Below are positions 18,496-26,423 of a stretch of 53,101 nucleotides of DNA, piece after piece. Positions within the stretch are counted from its first letter, which is position 1. Every line of letters starts with the position of its first letter. The notes under the pieces are model-generated. The model was not told where the DNA came from and made no database searches. It saw only the letters and a list, made by a program, of their open reading frames with translations. Made by a program: the position numbers and the translations under genes. The DNA is from Sphingopyxis sp. HIX (GTDB lineage: Bacteria > Pseudomonadota > Alphaproteobacteria > Sphingomonadales > Sphingomonadaceae): NCBI RefSeq assembly GCF_001468285.1, contig NZ_LNSB01000038.1, positions 1 through 53,101 of the forward strand, in the 5' to 3' direction.

Positions 18496-19058
18496 GCCGA
18501 TACGCCCGCGCGCGCGGCGCGGCGCCATTCGATGAGGCCGGCGACCGAGAGGCCGAGGAGGAGCAGATAGACCGCGCTCGTCGCATAGAGGCCGCGCGAG
18601 GCGAAGAGCGGCACCGCGATCAGGTCGACGAGGATCCACAAGATCCAGCTTTCGACGCGGCGGCGCGCGAGCAGCCATTGCGCCGCAACGCTGGTCATCG
18701 CGATCGCGCCGTCGGCCCAGGGCGCCGCGGCGTCGGTATAGCTCGCCATCGCGAAGCTCCACCCCGCCCAGGCGATGAAGATGCCCGCGGCCCATTGCGC
18801 ACGCTGCACCGGTGGCAGCCAGCCGACGGGAACGCCGTCGTCGCCGCGCGCGCGCGTCCAGCCGATCCAGCCATAGATGTTGAGCGCGAAGAAAAAGCCC
18901 TGGAGCAGCATGTCCGAATAGAAGCGCTGCTCGTAGAAGATGACCGCGTAGAGGCTGACCGCGACGAGCGCGAAGGGATAGTTCCAGACGCTGCGCCGCG
19001 CGACGAGCGCGACGTTGACGAGCACGAAGCCCGCCGCCACCCATTCCCATTCGGTCAT
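18492..19058 (-). CDS. pnuC: Nicotinamide riboside/mononucleotide transporter PnuC
   Basis: The 188-residue inner membrane protein has about seven hydrophobic helices and PnuC signatures: SVWNYPFALVAVSLYAVIFYEQRFYSDMLLQGFFFALNIYGWIGW and the C-terminal WILWILVDLIAVPLFASRGLY. PnuC facilitates uptake of nicotinamide riboside, trapped by phosphorylation. I placed the start at 19058, overlapping the crtB stop by three bases, instead of 47 codons upstream in crtB. It is flanked by crtB upstream and the NadR-type kinase gene downstream, all with overlapping stops and starts. Confidence 0.94.
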   Translation of the reverse strand: MTEWEWVAAGFVLVNVALVARRSVWNYPFALVAVSLYAVIFYEQRFYSDMLLQGFFFALNIYGWIGWTRARGDDGVPVGWLPPVQRAQWAAGIFIAWAGWSFAMASYTDAAAPWADGAIAMTSVAAQWLLARRRVESWILWILVDLIAVPLFASRGLYATSAVYLLLLGLSVAGLIEWRRAARAGVSA

Positions 19059-20002
19059 GCCGCCGCGCCGATCCGCGGCCGCGTCCAGAGGCCCTCGCGG
19101 CTGATCCGCCGTTGCGGCGGGCGGCGCAGCACCGACCAGCCGGCGCGCGCGACCCAGCCCAATTTGGCGACGAGCGAGGTGCCCGCGCGGTGATCCCATG
19201 CATGGTCGCCGCGCGCGCGCACCTCGCGCGCGATGTCGCCATAGATGCCCGCCGCGGCGAGCACCGCCCAGCGGCTGCGCGGCGGCAGCTTGCGCGCGCC
19301 CCAGCGCGCCGACGCCTCATATTCCTCGGCCATTTCGGAGAGCCATTTGGCCATGATCGACAGCCGCGGGCGGAAGGCGGGGTGCATATGCTGGCCCGGC
19401 GGGATGTCGAGCTCGACCATCCATTCGACGGGCAGATAGCAGCGGTCGGCGGCGGCATCCTCGGCGACGTCGCGCGCGATATTGGCGAGCTGAAAGGCGA
19501 TGCCGAGGTCGGAGGCGCGGTCGAGCGTGGTCTCGTCAGCGGGATCGATGCCCATGACGAGCGCCATCGCGACGCCGACGGCGCCCGCGACATGATAGCT
19601 ATAGCGCAGCAGGTCGGCCTCGCTGCGCGGACGCCAGTCGGCGGCGTCGAGTGCGAAGCCCGCGACGATATCGTCGATCACCGCGCGCGGGATCGCGACT
19701 TCGGTGAGCAGATAGCCGAGCGCGTCGAAGGCGCGTTCGCCGGTCGGCTCGCCCGCATAGGCCCGGTCGGTGAGGTCGCGGATGCGCGCGACCGCGGCCT
19801 TCGCGTCGTGGCCCACGGTCATCGCGCCGCCATGGTCCTGCCCGTCGGTCAGGTCGTCGGCGGCGCGGCACCAGGCGTAGAGCAGCCAGACGCGCTCGCG
19901 CGTTTCGCGGTCGAACAACCGGCTGGCGAGCGCGAAGCTTTTCGAGCCCTGCGCGATGCTGTCGTGCGCGAAGCCGTGCAGGTCGTGTGGGTCGTACGTC
20001 AA
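19055..20002 (-). CDS. crtB: Phytoene synthase CrtB
   Basis: The 315-residue enzyme condenses two geranylgeranyl diphosphates into phytoene, the first committed carotenoid step. The two Asp-rich motifs are present: WCRAADDLTDGQD (DXXXD, first third) and ANIARDVAEDAAADRCYLP. The N-terminal IAQGSKSFALASRLFD is a family signature. No ATG lies close upstream; the best start is TTG at 20002, seven residues ahead of the conserved start region, with a GGGAGGGG ribosome-binding site contributed by the adjacent palindromic repeat. The open frame upstream runs through repeat DNA and is unlikely to be translated. Overlaps pnuC. Confidence 0.93.
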   Translation of the reverse strand: MTYDPHDLHGFAHDSIAQGSKSFALASRLFDRETRERVWLLYAWCRAADDLTDGQDHGGAMTVGHDAKAAVARIRDLTDRAYAGEPTGERAFDALGYLLTEVAIPRAVIDDIVAGFALDAADWRPRSEADLLRYSYHVAGAVGVAMALVMGIDPADETTLDRASDLGIAFQLANIARDVAEDAAADRCYLPVEWMVELDIPPGQHMHPAFRPRLSIMAKWLSEMAEEYEASARWGARKLPPRSRWAVLAAAGIYGDIAREVRARGDHAWDHRAGTSLVAKLGWVARAGWSVLRRPPQRRISREGLWTRPRIGAAA

Positions 20003-20005
20003 ATT

Positions 20006-20161
20006 CCCCTCCCGCAGGCGGGAGGGGAGTTCCAGGTCGAATGTGCCCCCAGCACATTCTTGATCAGCCGGGGGCTGATCAACCTGAAACTGGGAGGGCA
20101 TGTCGCGGAGCGAGAGCCGACCAACAGGCCCTCCCCCGACCCCACCCGCAAGCGGGAGGGG
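20006..20161. repeat. Composite palindromic repeat upstream of crtB
   Basis: Outer hairpins CCCCTCCCGC/GCGGGAGGGG (20006-20027) and a related ACCCGC/GCGGGAGGGG arm (about 20144-20161) flank a multibranched core. In the core GAATGTGC pairs with GCACATTC (20039-20059), TTGATCAGCC pairs with GGCTGATCAA (20060-20082), and CAGG (20033-20036) pairs with CCTG (20083-20086), giving a three-way junction. The outer arm also supplies the crtB ribosome-binding site. The same outer hairpin occurs at 42615-42749. Confidence 0.85.
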
Positions 20162-20186
20162 AGAAAATGGCCCCCCGGCCATTCCA

Positions 20187-20768
20187 TTACAAATCGTCGG
20201 CCTTCATCGCGAAGATCGGCGCGTGCGGCTGATAGGCCGCCATCTTGTCGAGCAGCGGCTCGAGGCTGGCGTCGACGACCATGATCCCGGCGTGCGCGGG
20301 GCGGATGAAGCCAACCGATATCATATGCTGGTTGAAGGCGATGAGGTCGTTGTAGAAACCCGCGGCGTTGAGCAGCCCGACGGGCTTCGCATGATAGCCG
20401 AGCTGCGCCCAGCTGATCGCTTCCCACAGTTCGTCCATCGTGCCGACGCCGCCGGGGATGGTGAGGAAACCGTCGCTGAGGTCGGTGAACATGCGCTTGC
20501 GCTCGTGCATGCCACTGACGACGTGCAGCTCGGTACAGCCGCGGTGCGCGACCTCGCTGCCGACGAGCGCGTCGGGGATCACGCCGATGACTTCGCCGCC
20601 GGCTTCGAGCGCGCTGTCGGCGACCGCGCCCATCAGCCCGAGGCGGCCGCCGCCATAGACGACGCCGATGCCCTTTTCGGCGAGGGTGCGCCCGACATGG
20701 CGCGCGGTGTCGATATAGATCGGGTCGGCGGGGGTGGCGGAGCCACAATAGACGGCGAGGCGTTTCAT
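20187..20768 (-). CDS. LOG family protein (cytokinin riboside 5'-monophosphate phosphoribohydrolase-like)
   Basis: The 193-residue Rossmann-type protein has the LOG signature PGGVGTMDELWE (about 88-99) and the YGGGRLGLMGAVAD nucleotide-binding loop (39-52). Characterised homologues hydrolyse the N-glycosidic bond of nucleoside 5'-monophosphates, AMP included; in bacteria the role is often purine nucleotide turnover. It lies between crtI and crtB on the same strand but separated from each by a palindromic repeat, so it is probably a passenger rather than a carotenoid gene. The ribosome-binding site is weak. Confidence 0.92.
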   Translation of the reverse strand: MKRLAVYCGSATPADPIYIDTARHVGRTLAEKGIGVVYGGGRLGLMGAVADSALEAGGEVIGVIPDALVGSEVAHRGCTELHVVSGMHERKRMFTDLSDGFLTIPGGVGTMDELWEAISWAQLGYHAKPVGLLNAAGFYNDLIAFNQHMISVGFIRPAHAGIMVVDASLEPLLDKMAAYQPHAPIFAMKADDL

Positions 20769-20790
20769 TGCTGGGTTGCTTTCACAAATT

Positions 20791-20877
20791 CCGTTCGGGC
20801 TGAGCCTGTCGAAGCCCTGTACTTCTTCCTGCGCCTTTGAAGGAAGAACGGCCCTTCGACAAGCTCAGGGCGAACGG
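20791..20877. repeat. Palindromic repeat at the crtI 3' end
   Basis: Imperfect arms CCGTTCGGGCTGAGCC... (20791-20817) and its complement ending ...GGGCGAACGG (20850-20877) surround an inner TTCTTCC/GGAAGAA hairpin. The right arm contains the crtI stop codon, read on the minus strand as CCC TGA. This CGTTCGCCCTGAGCTTGTCG motif is a widespread dispersed repeat type in GC-rich proteobacteria. Confidence 0.85.
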
Positions 20878-22355
20878 CTTTGGGATTCGAGCATTAGAGC
20901 AGCGGTTGCCTTGGCGCTGCCGACTACGCCCGGAATCCCGGCGCCGGGATGCGTCCCCGCGCCGACGAAATAGAGATTGCCGATCGCATCGTCGCGGTTG
21001 TGCGCGCGGAAATATGCGCTCTGCCAGAGCACGGGTTCGAGGCTGAAGGCGCTGCCGAGATGCGCCGAGAGGTCGCGGCCGAAATCGGCGGGGGTGTAGT
21101 GGAAGCGCGTGACGAGATTGGCGCGAAGGCCCGGAAGCACGCGTGCCTCGACCTCGTCCAAAATCGCATCGGCGAACTGGCGCCCGAAATCGCCGTTCCA
21201 GTCGGCCTGCGCCTTGCCCAGATGCGCGACGGGGGCGAGCGCATAGAAGCTCGCATGGCCGGGCGGCGCCATGCCGGGGTCGGTGATGCTGGGGTGGTGG
21301 AGGTAGAGCGAGAAATCCTGCGGCACGACGCCGTTCCGGTAGATGTCGTCGAGCAGGCCCTTGTAGCGCGGGCCGAAGAGGATGCTGTGGTGCGCGATAT
21401 CGGGATAGTCGCCCTTCACCCCGAAATGGACGACGAAGAGCGAGGGCGACCAGCGCTTGCGCGCAAGGCTTTTCGCGACCTTGGGCCCGCGCTGGTGATC
21501 GAGCAGGTCGCGGTAGCTGTGCATCAGGTCGCCGTTGGTCGCCACCATATCGGCGGTGCCGCGCCAGCCGCTCGCGGTCGTCGCGCCCGTCGCGCGGTCG
21601 CCGGTCGTTTCGATGCGCGTCACCGGATCGCCTAGGCGGAGCGTGCCGCCGAGCCGCTCGAACAGGCGCACCATGCCGGCGACCAGCGCATTGGTGCCGC
21701 CGCGCGCGAACCAGACGCCGCCGTCCTTTTCGATCGTGTGGATCAGCGCATAGATGCTGCTGGTCGTCATCGGGTTGCCGCCCACCAGCAGCGTGTGGAA
21801 GGACAGGGCCTGGCGCAGCCTTTCGTCCTGCACATAGGAGGAGACGATCGAATAGACGCTGCGCCACGCCTGATATTTCATCAGCGCGGGCGCCGCCCTG
21901 ATCATCGACGCGAAGTCGAGGAAGGCGACCGCGCCGAGCTTCACATAACCCTGTTCGTAGACGCCCTTCGAATAGGTCAGGAATTTCTCGTAGCCCAGGG
22001 CATCGGCGGGATTGAGCCGCGCGATCTCGGCGGCGAGCGCGGCCTCGTCGTTCGAATAGTCGAAGTTGGTGCCGTCGGGCCAGTTGAGGCGGTAGAAGGG
22101 CATCACCGGGACGAGGTCGACGTCGGTGGCCATGTCCTGCCCGCTCAAGGCCCACAGCTCGTGCAGGCACGGCGGGTCGGTGATCACCGTCGGCCCGGCG
22201 TCGAAGGTGAAGCCGTCCCGTTTCCAGTGATAGGCGCGCCCGCCGGGCTTGTCGCGCGCCTCGACGATCGTCGTCGCGACCCCCGCCGACTGCAGCCGGA
22301 TCGCAAGCGCGAGGCCGCCGAAACCGGCGCCGATGACGATGGCTTTTCGGCTCAT
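20865..22355 (-). CDS. crtI: Phytoene desaturase CrtI
   Basis: The 496-residue FAD-dependent desaturase introduces four double bonds into phytoene to give lycopene. The N-terminal dinucleotide-binding motif is VIGAGFGGLALAIRLQSAG followed by VEARDKPGGRAY; the C-terminal flavin-binding signature is NLYFVGAGTHPGAGIPGVVGSAK. The start overlaps the crtY stop by four bases. The last few residues (SQSRSP) and the TGA stop are encoded by the right arm of a dispersed palindrome, so the native C-terminus appears to have been rewritten by repeat insertion without harm to the conserved body. Confidence 0.97.
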   Translation of the reverse strand: MSRKAIVIGAGFGGLALAIRLQSAGVATTIVEARDKPGGRAYHWKRDGFTFDAGPTVITDPPCLHELWALSGQDMATDVDLVPVMPFYRLNWPDGTNFDYSNDEAALAAEIARLNPADALGYEKFLTYSKGVYEQGYVKLGAVAFLDFASMIRAAPALMKYQAWRSVYSIVSSYVQDERLRQALSFHTLLVGGNPMTTSSIYALIHTIEKDGGVWFARGGTNALVAGMVRLFERLGGTLRLGDPVTRIETTGDRATGATTASGWRGTADMVATNGDLMHSYRDLLDHQRGPKVAKSLARKRWSPSLFVVHFGVKGDYPDIAHHSILFGPRYKGLLDDIYRNGVVPQDFSLYLHHPSITDPGMAPPGHASFYALAPVAHLGKAQADWNGDFGRQFADAILDEVEARVLPGLRANLVTRFHYTPADFGRDLSAHLGSAFSLEPVLWQSAYFRAHNRDDAIGNLYFVGAGTHPGAGIPGVVGSAKATAALMLESQSRSP

Positions 22356-23506
22356 TTCCAGTCGAACTTGCGGATCGCGCCGAGCGCGCGGCCGACCGGG
22401 ACCGGCGGCTTGCCCGACAGGATGCGGAGCTTGTCGCCGCGCGTCGATTGCCCGGCGTAGAAGCGCGCGATCAGCCGCGGCGAGAGGCGATAGAAACGCT
22501 CGAAGATCCGCACGCGCTCGGCGGGTTCGGCGGCGCGGAAGAGCATCGTGTCGAGCAGGCGGTAGAAGCGCTGGCGCCGCCAGCCGCGCGCCGCGCGTTC
22601 GCGCAGCTTCGCGCCGAGATCGGCGCCGTCGACCAGCCCCGGCAGCGCCGCGGCGGTGCGCACCGCGTCGGGGAGCGAATAGCCGGTTGTCGCGTGGAAC
22701 GCCCCGGCGCGGGTGCCGATGCGCCCGACCTTGTCGCCCGCGGGCCAGAAACGGTCGAAATCGCCCGCGATGACGACGGGCAGCACGCCGGTTTCCTCGC
22801 GCGTATGGCCTATGACCTCCCACTCGCGCCAGGCGGCATAGGCGCCGATGCGTTCGCGGACCAGGTCGGCGTCGAGATCGGGGCTGTCGCTGTAATAGGT
22901 GTCCTCGACGAAGATCGTCGCTTCGTCGAGCGGCAGCAGATAGACGAAACGATAGCCGTCGAGCTGCGCGACGCGCGCGTCCATCACCACCGGGTGCGCG
23001 AGGCCGTGGCCGCCCTTGACGGTCAGCGCCTGCCCGACGAATTTCTGCCAGCCGCAGGTGAGGCCCGCGAGATTGCCCGCGCCGCGCGCATCGATGACAT
23101 GCTTCGCATCGAGCCGCCCGCCGCGGCCGAAGAGGATATGGTCGGGGGCGACATGCTTGGCGCGGTCGGCGACGATACGATCGGCGGGCAGCGCCGCGGC
23201 GACCGCCTCGGCCAGCGCCTCGCCGGTGATGCTCTTGTAGCCCATGCGCAGGGTGCGCGCGTGGTGCGGGAAGCGCACGTCGTAGCCGTGCCAATAATGG
23301 CGCACGAGCGGCGCGACGAGCCAGCGGTCCTGCGCGGCGATGTCGCCGTCGAAGAAGGACCAGATATGATTGCCGCCGATCGCCTCGGGCTCGACCAGCC
23401 GTATGTCGAGGTCGGGCCGCTTTGCCGCGAGCGCCAATGCCGCGAGCCCGCCCGCGAGTCCGCCGCCGACGATGGCAATGTCGCAGGAAGGGGCGGCGCT
23501 GGTCAT
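22352..23506 (-). CDS. crtY: Lycopene beta-cyclase CrtY
   Basis: The 384-residue flavoprotein cyclises both ends of lycopene to beta-carotene. Features: N-terminal CDIAIVGGGLAGGLAALAL dinucleotide fold, GGNHIWSFF, DARGAGNLAGLTCGWQKFVGQ, the acidic TIFVEDTYYSDSP motif holding the catalytic acid region, and GTRAGAFHATTGYSLPDAV. An AGGACCGC ribosome-binding site precedes the ATG. It is first in the minus-strand run crtY-crtI, and diverges from the GNAT gene over less than 75 bp, so both promoters must be in this short gap. Confidence 0.96.
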   Translation of the reverse strand: MTSAAPSCDIAIVGGGLAGGLAALALAAKRPDLDIRLVEPEAIGGNHIWSFFDGDIAAQDRWLVAPLVRHYWHGYDVRFPHHARTLRMGYKSITGEALAEAVAAALPADRIVADRAKHVAPDHILFGRGGRLDAKHVIDARGAGNLAGLTCGWQKFVGQALTVKGGHGLAHPVVMDARVAQLDGYRFVYLLPLDEATIFVEDTYYSDSPDLDADLVRERIGAYAAWREWEVIGHTREETGVLPVVIAGDFDRFWPAGDKVGRIGTRAGAFHATTGYSLPDAVRTAAALPGLVDGADLGAKLRERAARGWRRQRFYRLLDTMLFRAAEPAERVRIFERFYRLSPRLIARFYAGQSTRGDKLRILSGKPPVPVGRALGAIRKFDWK

Positions 23507-23580
23507 CCTGCGGTCCTAGCCGCGCTTGGCGGACGGCGCAAAGCGATTGCGCCATGGCGTGCACGCGCTATCCCGAATCC

Positions 23581-24108
23581 ATGCCCGACCCGCGCATCCA
23601 GCCCGCCACGACCGACGACGCGGCCGCGATCGCCGCAATCTATGCGCATCATGTCGCGCACGGCACCGCAAGCTACGACACCGAGCCGCGCAGCGTCGCC
23701 GCGACCGAGGCGATGATCGCCGATCATCTGGAACGAGGCTGGCCCTTCCTCGCCGCGCGCGATGCCGATGGCGCGCTGCTCGGCTATGCCTATGCCAGCC
23801 AGTTCCGCCCGCGCGCCGCCTATGCCTGGGCGTGCGAGGACAGCATCTATGTCGCACCCGCCGCGCAGGGGCGCGGGGTCGGGCGCGCCTTGCTCGAAGC
23901 GCTGCTGGTCGCCGCCGAAGCGCGCGGTTTCCGCACGATGGTCGCGGTGATCGGCGGCGCCGAGCCCGCCTCGGTCGCGCTCCACGCCGCGTGCGGTTTC
24001 GTCCATGCCGGCCGGCTCGCGGGCATGGGATGGAAGCACGGGCGCTGGCTCGACACCGTCTATATGCAGCGCAGCCTGGGCGACGGCATGGTGAGTCCGC
24101 CGGCATGA
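23581..24108 (+). CDS. GNAT family N-acetyltransferase (PAT-like)
   Basis: The 175-residue protein resembles phosphinothricin-type N-acetyltransferases: IYAHHVAHGTASYDTEP near 20-36, the acetyl-CoA pyrophosphate loop QGRGVGRALLEAL at 96-108, and MVAVIGGAEPASVALHAACGFVHAGRL downstream. The acceptor is unknown; amino acids or amine xenobiotics are typical. An in-frame ATG at 23554 is an alternative start. Its stop overlaps the hydroxylase gene by four bases, so it is cotranscribed with carotenoid-associated genes, though no carotenoid role is expected. Confidence 0.93.
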   Translation: MPDPRIQPATTDDAAAIAAIYAHHVAHGTASYDTEPRSVAATEAMIADHLERGWPFLAARDADGALLGYAYASQFRPRAAYAWACEDSIYVAPAAQGRGVGRALLEALLVAAEARGFRTMVAVIGGAEPASVALHAACGFVHAGRLAGMGWKHGRWLDTVYMQRSLGDGMVSPPA

Positions 24109-24869
24109 CCACGACGCTCGCCATCCTGCTGTCGGCGCTCGCGATGACCGCGATCGTCGGGGTGCGCTATCTGATCAGCAGCGGGGGCTTCGCACTCGCG
24201 ACGCGGATCCGGCATCCGGGACTCTATCGCGGGCTCGAGGGCCAGATGAAGCGCGAGATCGGCTGGAGCCTCGCGAGCGCGGCGATCTATGGCGTGCCCG
24301 CGGGGGTCGTCGCCTGGGGGTGGCAGGCGCATGGCTGGACGCGGATCTACACCGATGTCGGCGCCTTTCCGCTCTGGTACCTGCCGGTCAGCCTGCTGGC
24401 CTATCTGCTGATCCACGACACATGGTTTTACTGGACCCACCGCTGGATGCACCGGCCGAAGTGGTTCCGCATCGCGCATGCGGTGCATCACGACAGCCGC
24501 CCGCCCACCGCCTGGGCGGCGATGAGCTTTCACCCGGTCGAGGCGATCACCGGCGCGGTGGTGATCCCGGCGCTGGTCTTCCTGATCCCGATCCATGTCG
24601 TGGTGCTGGGGCTCGTGCTGACGATCATGACGGTGATGGGGGTCGGCAATCATATGGGGTGGGAGATGTTTCCGCGCGCGCTTGTTCATGGACCGGCAGG
24701 GCGCTGGCTGATAACGGCGACGCACCATCAGCAGCATCACGCCGCTTACCGGGGGAATTATGGGCTTTATTTCCGCTTCTGGGACAAGGCATGCGGTACC
24801 GATCTGGGGTTGGGCAGTTTTGGGGGCAGTTTTGCTGTCGCTGACCGCGGCGAGCGCCCCCCCTCCTGA
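24105..24869 (+). CDS. Sterol desaturase/fatty acid hydroxylase superfamily protein, candidate carotenoid hydroxylase
   Basis: The 254-residue membrane di-iron protein has the three histidine clusters of the family: H104, H112, H116 (HDTWFYWTHRWMH), H125, H128, H129 (HAVHHD) and H207, H208, H211, H212 (HHQQHH). Four hydrophobic stretches flank them. Given its place next to crtY-crtI, it may be a beta-ring hydroxylase of the CrtG kind acting at carbon 2, which would fit nostoxanthin-producing sphingomonads; it is longer than typical CrtZ. That role is inference. The last 36 residues overlap the start of the DUF2141 gene in another frame. Confidence 0.87.
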   Translation: MTTTLAILLSALAMTAIVGVRYLISSGGFALATRIRHPGLYRGLEGQMKREIGWSLASAAIYGVPAGVVAWGWQAHGWTRIYTDVGAFPLWYLPVSLLAYLLIHDTWFYWTHRWMHRPKWFRIAHAVHHDSRPPTAWAAMSFHPVEAITGAVVIPALVFLIPIHVVVLGLVLTIMTVMGVGNHMGWEMFPRALVHGPAGRWLITATHHQQHHAAYRGNYGLYFRFWDKACGTDLGLGSFGGSFAVADRGERPPS

Positions 24870-25245
24870 ATCCGGCAGGCCTAGCATCGACGTCAGCCTG
24901 ACGGGCCTGCGCAACACCAAGGGACAGGTGCTCGTCTGCCTGACGACCAACGCCAAGGCCTTTCCCGACTGCAGCAAGGACAAGGCGTCGGTGAAGCTGG
25001 CGGTGAAGGCCGCCGACGCGGCGCATTTCAAGGTCGCGGCGCCCGCGGCGGGGACCTATGCGATCGCGGTCGTCCACGACGAGAACAGCAACAATAAGAT
25101 GGACCTCGCGATCTTCCTGCCGAAGGAGGGCTTCGGCTTCTCGCGCAACCCGACGATCACGGTGGGGGCGCCGAGCTTCAAGTCGGCGAGCTTCGCCGTG
25201 AGCGGCGACACCGCGCAGGCGATCAAGATGAAATATATGCTGTAG
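24760..25245 (+). CDS. Exported DUF2141 domain protein
   Basis: The 161-residue protein has a signal peptide (hydrophobic core about 15-30, probably cleaved near ASA at 31-33) and a DUF2141 beta-sandwich: IDVSLTGLRNTKGQVLVCL, YAIAVVHDENSNNKMDLAIFLPKEGFGFSRNP. Members are frequently found beside carotenoid genes but their biochemical role is unknown. The ATG at 24760 has a good GGGGGA site four bases upstream, making a 110-bp overlap with the hydroxylase gene in which both frames code. Periplasmic location is likely. Confidence 0.86.
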   Translation: MGFISASGTRHAVPIWGWAVLGAVLLSLTAASAPPPESGRPSIDVSLTGLRNTKGQVLVCLTTNAKAFPDCSKDKASVKLAVKAADAAHFKVAAPAAGTYAIAVVHDENSNNKMDLAIFLPKEGFGFSRNPTITVGAPSFKSASFAVSGDTAQAIKMKYML

Positions 25246-25254
25246 GCGGCGCGG

Positions 25255-26319
25255 CTATCGGCCCGCCAGGTCCATGCAATGACCCATCTGCGTTTCGGCC
25301 TCCGCCTCGGGCAAGGCTTCGAACGCGGCATCGTCGAAGCCCGCGACAGCGGCGGCGAGATCGGCGGCGGCTTCGGCCGTCTGGCCATGGTCGGCGTAAT
25401 GGCGTTGTTCGAGCCGCGCGACGATGTCGCCGAACGCCTTGGCCTCCTTGCTCTCCTTCGGCATGCCCGGCAAAAAGCGCGCCATGATCGCGTAGCATTG
25501 TGCGGCATCGGGCGCCGCGGCGCCGCCCAGCATCGCCGCCGGGGTCAGCCCGGTCACCGCACCGTCGCCGTCGCCCGACAGGTCGATGCTGTCATAGAGC
25601 GGCCGGCATTGCGCCACCCCGGCCTCGACCATCGCCAGTGCGGCCTTTTCGTCTTGCTCCTCGCCGAGCATGGCGGCGGTGAATTCCTCGAAATCGGCCT
25701 TGTAGGCGGCGCGGACCTCGGCCTCGCTCATTCCCGTTTCGGTCATGATCGCCTCGGCCAGCCGCCCGGCGAGCGTCTCGGCGCCGGCGGCGGTCAGGCC
25801 ATAGCTTTTGTCGGACACGCCGCGCCCGACATCGTACATCAGCGCGCTGGCGATCGTCGCGCAGCGCACTTCGCCGCGGCGCGGCTCGGACAGCCCGGCG
25901 AGCAGGGCATCGCCGTCATGCACCGCTTCCTCGGGTTCGGCGGCGGCGGCCGATGCGTCGCCGGCGGCGCTGGCTATCGCATCGGCGGCTTGTGCGCCCT
26001 CCAGCAGCGATCCGTCGGCGGGCATCGCCATCACGATCGTCTGGCATTTGTCGTAAAGCGCCATTTCGGCAGGGGAATCGCCGAGCCCCTTTTGCACCGC
26101 GGCCAGCGCCGCGGCATCGCCGGCGCCGAGTTCGCGCAGCCGGTCGACATAGATTTTCGCCACCATGCGGTTCAGCTTGACGTCGAAAGCGTCGACGCCC
26201 TTGCGCTCGGCCTGCTGCGCCGACAGTTCGGCCGCGGCGGCACAGACGCGCAGCTCCGCCGGATTATTGACCAGGTCGACATGGCTGCCCGACAGCAGCG
26301 CGAGCATCGCCCACCACAT
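25255..26319 (-). CDS. Hypothetical alanine-rich protein
   Basis: The 354-residue protein is acidic and Ala/Glu-rich with many amphipathic helices and five spaced Cys residues. It starts MWWAMLALLSGSHVDL, a short hydrophobic N-terminus that may be a weak signal peptide. I do not recognise a domain; three repeated sections of similar rhythm (about 35-120, 150-235, 240-320), each with a CATI/CRPLYD/CYAIM-like cysteine phrase, might be a degenerate tandem helical repeat. A GGGAGGCGC site supports ATG 26319. It diverges from lnt. Confidence 0.75.
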   Translation of the reverse strand: MWWAMLALLSGSHVDLVNNPAELRVCAAAAELSAQQAERKGVDAFDVKLNRMVAKIYVDRLRELGAGDAAALAAVQKGLGDSPAEMALYDKCQTIVMAMPADGSLLEGAQAADAIASAAGDASAAAAEPEEAVHDGDALLAGLSEPRRGEVRCATIASALMYDVGRGVSDKSYGLTAAGAETLAGRLAEAIMTETGMSEAEVRAAYKADFEEFTAAMLGEEQDEKAALAMVEAGVAQCRPLYDSIDLSGDGDGAVTGLTPAAMLGGAAAPDAAQCYAIMARFLPGMPKESKEAKAFGDIVARLEQRHYADHGQTAEAAADLAAAVAGFDDAAFEALPEAEAETQMGHCMDLAGR

Positions 26320-26423
26320 ATGCGCCTCCCGTGAAGGCGCGACCCCGCCCGAATGCTGGCGAAATCGCCGGGGCTTGGCAAGCGCCATTGTGGGGACATC
26401 GCCACCCCGCTAAAGCAGCGCGC

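Noticed and set aside
20003..20182. N-terminal extension of CrtB through the repeat
   Set aside because: The extra residues come from palindrome sequence and have no counterpart in phytoene synthases; a local TTG with a ribosome-binding site is the simpler start.
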